Positions 59,676-64,000 of a DNA stretch of 64,000 nucleotides are shown here, piece by piece. The DNA lies in contig CAJVGD010000012.1 of the NCBI GenBank assembly GCA_910890315.1, forward strand, positions 1,054,001 through 1,118,000, given 5' to 3'. This DNA is from Serendipita indica DSM 11827. Its lineage: Eukaryota > Basidiomycota > Agaricomycetes > Sebacinales > Serendipitaceae. Every line of letters begins with the position of its first letter. Positions within the stretch are counted from its first letter, which is position 1. The translations under genes and the position numbers were made by a program. The notes under the pieces were generated by a model, which searched no databases, was not told the DNA's origin, and saw nothing but the letters and a program-made list of their open reading frames with translations.

Positions 59676-60339
59676 CCCGAATTCGTAAAGGCGTCTGATG
59701 TGGGCGATCAAGTCTGTAGGACCAAACTATGGCGCTGGTCAGGTGCAAGTGAGTTGTGCGCCGTGTACCAACTTTCGGCAGTCGGGGGTCCGTAGTTCTT
59801 GTGTACCTGAAAAATGTACGTAGTTTCGCTGCCGTGTTCGCTTCCGCGCACGAGGTCACCCCTGTTCTTCGCGCTCGCGTGATGGATTGACCCTGCTCGT
59901 TTACTAGTTCCCCGTGCTGATTACGTACATCATCCGGCCCTGTTATACGGCTCGGAGGGATGAAGCTAGACTAGTATCTCGTACGGATTTCGACAAAACA
60001 CCTCCAAATGTGTATATATTTCGACACATCCTATACTAGGCAAAGCCCATAAATTTAAGCGTACGTGACAATAAAAACGATTCGGTGCCGAACGAGTGGC
60101 CTGCAAATAACATATCGAGTCTACCTCTACGCGGAATAGAACAGAGTTGTAAATAGAGTCCGTGTCGGCCGAGGTAAAAATGCATCCAAATGCGGGGCCC
60201 AATCGACCCTGCCGTCTATTGATAGTCCATGGCGTACGCGACATGACACGACGTATATTGCGCATCATCCATCAAGTCGCCGGTTCTGACTAGAGGATGG
60301 GAGATCGCTCCGCCTAACGTAAAGTGGTCTGGTAGAGTG
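59676..60339. other. Intergenic region, nothing recognised
   Basis: No gene, RNA gene or repeat was seen. It separates the F-box gene from the 3' end of gep4, both on the minus strand. Confidence 0.4.
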
Positions 60340-61510
60340 CTAGGTGTCCGTACGTGTCTTTTTGCCGTCGATCTGTGGCGTAATTGAACGTGGATGAACG
60401 CTCGCGCGTTCTACTCGCAGCACGTCGCCGGTGTTTGTGTCGTCCTTCGCTTGTGGGCCTTGCGTGATTCGTCTCCTTAGCCGTTGCGACATGGCCCAAA
60501 TGCCTCTCATACCCCTCCCGACGCCCTTTACCATCGACCACGACTGTGTGGCCATGCGTCTCCACTCTCTCGTACGCAACCATACCCACCCTCTTACCAT
60601 TCGCAAAAACGTGCTCTCGATGATACGTAAGAAGACAACGTCGTTTGGTTTCCATAGGTGCGTGGTCAAGACGCTATAGGCTCCCATCTCATTTGCGAGG
60701 AGAACATCGGTCATGATTCGGTCACCTACAAAGACAAGGCGTGGTTTGGTGGACGAAGCGGAGGGGAGAGTGGCAGGATCCACAGGTAGTCGGAGGGGCT
60801 TGACGGGCAAGACCGAGTCGAGGACAGTCGAACTTGAAGACGAATTGAGTGTCAGACTCGCTTCAAACGGTGTAAAAGCTGTCGATAGCCTCGGTACAGC
60901 GTCTTGTTCCTGCGTTATGCGAACCTGCGCATCCGAGGTCGTCGGCGGTTGGGAGAGCAGAGGTGGGTTTCGCCAAGCTTTGACTTGCTCAAAGTAGTTG
61001 TAAATCTCCTTTGCGCATTTTTTGCTCGGCTTCTTGCGTCGGTGGCGTAGGACATGAACAGGAGCGTCCTCTGTCGTCGTTTCTGCCTTGAGAGCGCGTG
61101 AAAATGCTCTTTCGACGGCGTCTGCTTCAATCCACTCTACGTCGTCGCCGTATGAGCCCGCAGAGTTTGACACGACGAGCACATGGTGCTTTGGAAATAC
61201 GGTTGTGACCTCGCGTAGCGTGTTGACGAGGTGAGGAACGGGTGCATCTTCGCGTGGATGTGTCTATTATGGCTGTGAGTTACCAGACAACCTGTAATGG
61301 CGAGACACACGAGACAGTTGTCCTTGTCAAAGACGACGCCGTCGAAACCAGCATGCCGGAGGGCCGCAAAGTCGATGAATCGAATGTCTAAAAAGGTCAG
61401 AGACAAATTTAAGCGGTGTGGATGGCGAAATTACCTCGAACGGTGAGATTTGGAACCGTTTTCGTCGGAGACCAGAGGGCGCGGAGGACGGCGAGACGAG
61501 CAGCGGCCAT
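60340..61510 (-). CDS. GEP4: Mitochondrial phosphatidylglycerophosphatase Gep4
   Basis: The start is ATG 61510-61508 (MAAARLAVLRALWSPTKT). Introns at 61388-61434 and 61264-61310 give VPNLTVRDIRFIDFAALRHA, GFDGVVFDKDNCLTHPRE and HHVLVVSNSAGSYGDDVEWI. The HAD-type motif FDKDNCLT, the basic VLRHRRKKPSKKC and the acidic FVGDRIMTDVLLANEMGAYS are all present. Gep4 dephosphorylates phosphatidylglycerophosphate in the mitochondrial cardiolipin pathway. Between RRKKP and FVGDR there is an extra Ser/Pro-rich segment of about 60 residues (TPFEASLTLNSSSSSTVLDS). The C-terminal part is basic (RMATQSWSMVKGVGRGMRGI). It ends at TAG 60342-60340. Confidence 0.85.
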
Positions 61511-62018
61511 GTCCAGAAGCTGTAAAAGGACTGATAAGTGGCCTGGTTGATCCAAAGTCGTGGATGGGGCTGTCGAGGTTGGTGGCAACCAATCAATGGG
61601 ATTAATCTTGGAAGCTAGCCCTTAACATGATTTGCCTCCTGAAAAAAGGAAGATAGCTAGCGAGTAGCCTTTAAAGTTGAGAGACCCGTTTTTGCAAAAA
61701 GTCGAATGTCCGGCAACCAATAACAGCGAGGAGTACGGTAAAAGAGCCGATGATGTCGGATTGGCCGAGGACGGTGCCTTGGAAAGAAGCTCACCGAGCG
61801 GTTCCCCTGGCCTGGCTGGGTATCTCCGAAGTAATCCTGGCACCCCGCAAACAGCAAACGATTCTTGATCCCGACAACGACCACGAACGCACTCTTCTTA
61901 TTTCCAGGGGACAGTTGGCTATAGCGACCCGCCAACGCCGTCTACGCCTCTCTCTCGCTAACCGTTCTGAGCTCATTACGCTAATAGCACCTGGGAGGTT
62001 GCGTACAAGTTTTCCAGG
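61511..62018. other. Divergent intergenic region
   Basis: No gene was supported. It separates gep4 and the methyltransferase gene, which are divergent. A pyrimidine-rich element is visible at about 61894-61908. Confidence 0.4.
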
Positions 62019-64000
62019 ATGAGCAAAGACGACAAGTGGATGAGCAATCCGTACATGTTTCCTGGTGTCACCCCCAGTCATCTCAAACGACGCTCAGAGT
62101 CGCATTCGTCGTCGCCCCTCGTCGCTTCTTCCACCTCTTTCGTCTCATCCAAGAAGCGGCCCAGCACGAGTCATGCATCAGGTCACAAAGACTATGCGCC
62201 CTCGGTAGCCTCGACAGCGACAAGCAGTACCGTCAAGGTGCGATATCCATATACCGTCCTCAAAAATGGCAAGAAACATCACGCGTTCCCAACCGACATT
62301 ATACCTTATCCACTCAACTATGATAATCGGATTCTCGACGCGTGAGTAGTAATTCATTTCTGCCGTTTGCCCTGGGAGTCTTCGTACTTGAATCGGCGCT
62401 AACATGGTTCACAAGCTTCATTCTCGACTCGACACCGATCCAATCTCACTCTGCGAGCAATAGCTCTCCTCTCATGGCGACCTCTGGGTGGAAGCCATCC
62501 CTCGTACCCACCATCCACACCTCGGACCCATCCACTCACCCAAAACGTGTCCTTGATCTCGGATGCGGAACGGGCGCATGGTGTGTAGCGGCTGCCCAAG
62601 TATGGCCCTATACGCAGTTCACCGGTCTCGACATGGTCGCGATCCAATCCGTCCCGTCTTCAGTGGGTGTAGAGAGAATTGAAGAAGTCGTGAGGAGAGT
62701 CAAAGAGGGCAAATCTGTGGCAAAAGTCTCACCAGGCGCCCCGCGGGGCACCAGCGGCGTCCCGACGCTCCTCACACCTTCTCGGCCTTCGACGAGCAGC
62801 AGCTCGAGTTTACGGTCGGGTTCTGGAGGATTACATGCTCTGCACCCGCTTACGACGACAATGACGAATGCGAGTATGACGAGTACGGCTAGTATTGGGA
62901 GTAATGGGAGTAGTGGGAGCGGTGGGAGTGCGAGTCAGATGCAGACTCCCACCATCGCGCATCCATACAAGACTGCCAGGGGACCATATTCACCCACGCA
63001 AGAAACATCCCAGCCCTTGTTCTCTGTACGCGCCTCGGCAAACGTCGCTATTGAAAGCAGTACGAGTTTGAGGACGACAAGTTTGAGTACAGCCGAAGAA
63101 GATTCGAATGGAAATGCTGCGAGTGCAAGTTCGGTCCTTTTGCACCAATGCTCGACGCCGTCTCCTCTATCCCAAGCCCATTCTTCTTCTCAGCCACAAC
63201 CAACGCTCCCGGCTCATGCGCGCATCAAGTGGGTCCACCATAATTTTTTATCCAGACGGGGCTTGCCGTTTGGCACTGGCGAATTTGATCTCGTACGCGT
63301 AAACGGTGTCGCGCAGGGTGTTCCAGAGGATCGTGTAAGTCTTTTTTTTACCTCTTCTCTTCCTTTCTTTGCCCTCCCTGGCTCGACCTACTCTGGAGTA
63401 GCGTTTCCCTCGCGAGCCGTAATCGATGACGGGATCAGTACCCTCAAAGTGCCACCAACCACGTTTCAGCCACCCAAACTAGCACCAGGAGTTTACCGTC
63501 GAGGCCAACCTCGGTTAGCCATTACAACCGACCTCTGGGTCCACTATCGCATCCAGAGTTTTTTGTATTTGGGCGCCCTTTCCGAGTCGGGACATGTCCC
63601 ATGATGTTCTCTTCCCAAGGGATGTTCGCTGTTATTCGGCAATCTTGTCACGTCGGTTCGGCTGCCTTTACCTTTTTTGTGCCTTGGCGTCATCCTCTAC
63701 GACCCAACGGGGCCCTTGTAGTCCGACACCCTCTTCATACTTCTGCCTTTTGCGAGTGTCAAATCACTCATCCGAGCTTGATCCACTCTATGCCTAGACG
63801 CATCCAGCCCGAGTTTTATCCCTACTCCCAGTTCTTCCCATCTATGGCTCTTCATCCGCTTAACCATATTGACCTTTTGTTCCACAGTGGGACCATTTGC
63901 TTGCCGAGTTGACCCGCGTCCTCGCCCTCGGTGGTTCACTCGAGATTATCGAAGAAGACATTCTTTTCCCAGTCGTATTAGCACCAAAAATCACCTTTGG
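62019..64000 (+). CDS. SAM-dependent methyltransferase, cut by the window end
   Basis: The start is ATG 62019 (MSKDDKWMSNPYMFPGVT). The first exon ends IIPYPLNYDNRILDA; an intron at 62342-62414 joins it to the catalytic exon. The SAM motif reads VLDLGCGTGAWCVAAAQVWP with the second motif FTGLDMVAIQSVPSSV. A Ser-rich insert of about 200 residues interrupts the domain and is followed by IKWVHHNFLSRRGLPFGTGE and FDLVRVNGVAQGVPEDR. Splicing an intron at 63335-63887 continues WDHLLAELTRVLALGGSLEI, then IEEDILFPVVLAPK at the window end. Basidiomycetes have several such proteins whose substrate is not known. The 553-base intron is about ten times the local norm and may hide further exons. The gene continues past 64000. 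Confidence 0.78.

Noticed and set aside
59966-60268. Open frame of about 100 residues on the minus strand
   Set aside because: It has no recognisable content, and neighbouring genes have clean ends outside it.

Overview
The window is nuclear DNA of a filamentous basidiomycete. The short GT-AG introns (mostly 42-60 nt), the compact gene spacing and the families present (a DUF6534-type membrane protein, a NACHT-WD40 STAND protein, BTB and F-box expansions, tandem P450s) point to Agaricomycetes, most likely a Rhizoctonia/Ceratobasidium-like fungus; the genus is inference. No transposon, retroelement, CRISPR array or convincing tRNA was seen. All gene models are hand-read spliced models, so internal exon edges are approximate except where positions are given.

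Layout. 1-8.8 kb: a DUF6534-like membrane protein, the TFIIH subunit Tfb4 and the splicing factor Slu7 arranged head to head, two unrecognised proteins. 8.8-13 kb: a BTB protein, two decayed F-box/LRR fragments, and a secreted His/Pro-rich protein with a repeated SWAxVVAG motif. 13.4-23 kb (all minus): a MYG1 exonuclease, a long WDR48/UAF1 homologue, and two membrane-anchored proteins, one with a WW-like start. 23.7-30.8 kb: three tandem paralogues of a membrane protein family, each with the same exon plan and a shared upstream motif. 31-34 kb: a sparse stretch with one small membrane protein exon pair and a short coiled, acidic protein.

34.4-50 kb: a NACHT-WD40 gene with two frame breaks, a Gfo/Idh/MocA oxidoreductase with a low-complexity insertion, the checkpoint protein Mad1, a pfkB-like kinase relative with a changed catalytic motif, and a Puf3-like RNA-binding protein. 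50-55 kb: two tandem cytochrome P450s, the first intact and the second decayed. 54.9-59.7 kb: two tandem F-box proteins with a shared Cys-containing C-terminal exon, and a relic of a third copy between them. 60-64 kb: the mitochondrial PGP phosphatase Gep4 and a SAM-dependent methyltransferase cut by the window end.

Housekeeping genes (tfb4, slu7, myg1, wdr48, mad1, puf, gep4) alternate with lineage-specific families that show duplication and decay (DUF4436-like trio, F-box, P450, NACHT-WD40). The most interesting candidates are the secreted SWAxVVAG protein, the membrane-protein triplet with its shared promoter element, the pfkB-like protein with GVVE in place of GAGD, and the F-box C-terminal Cys module.
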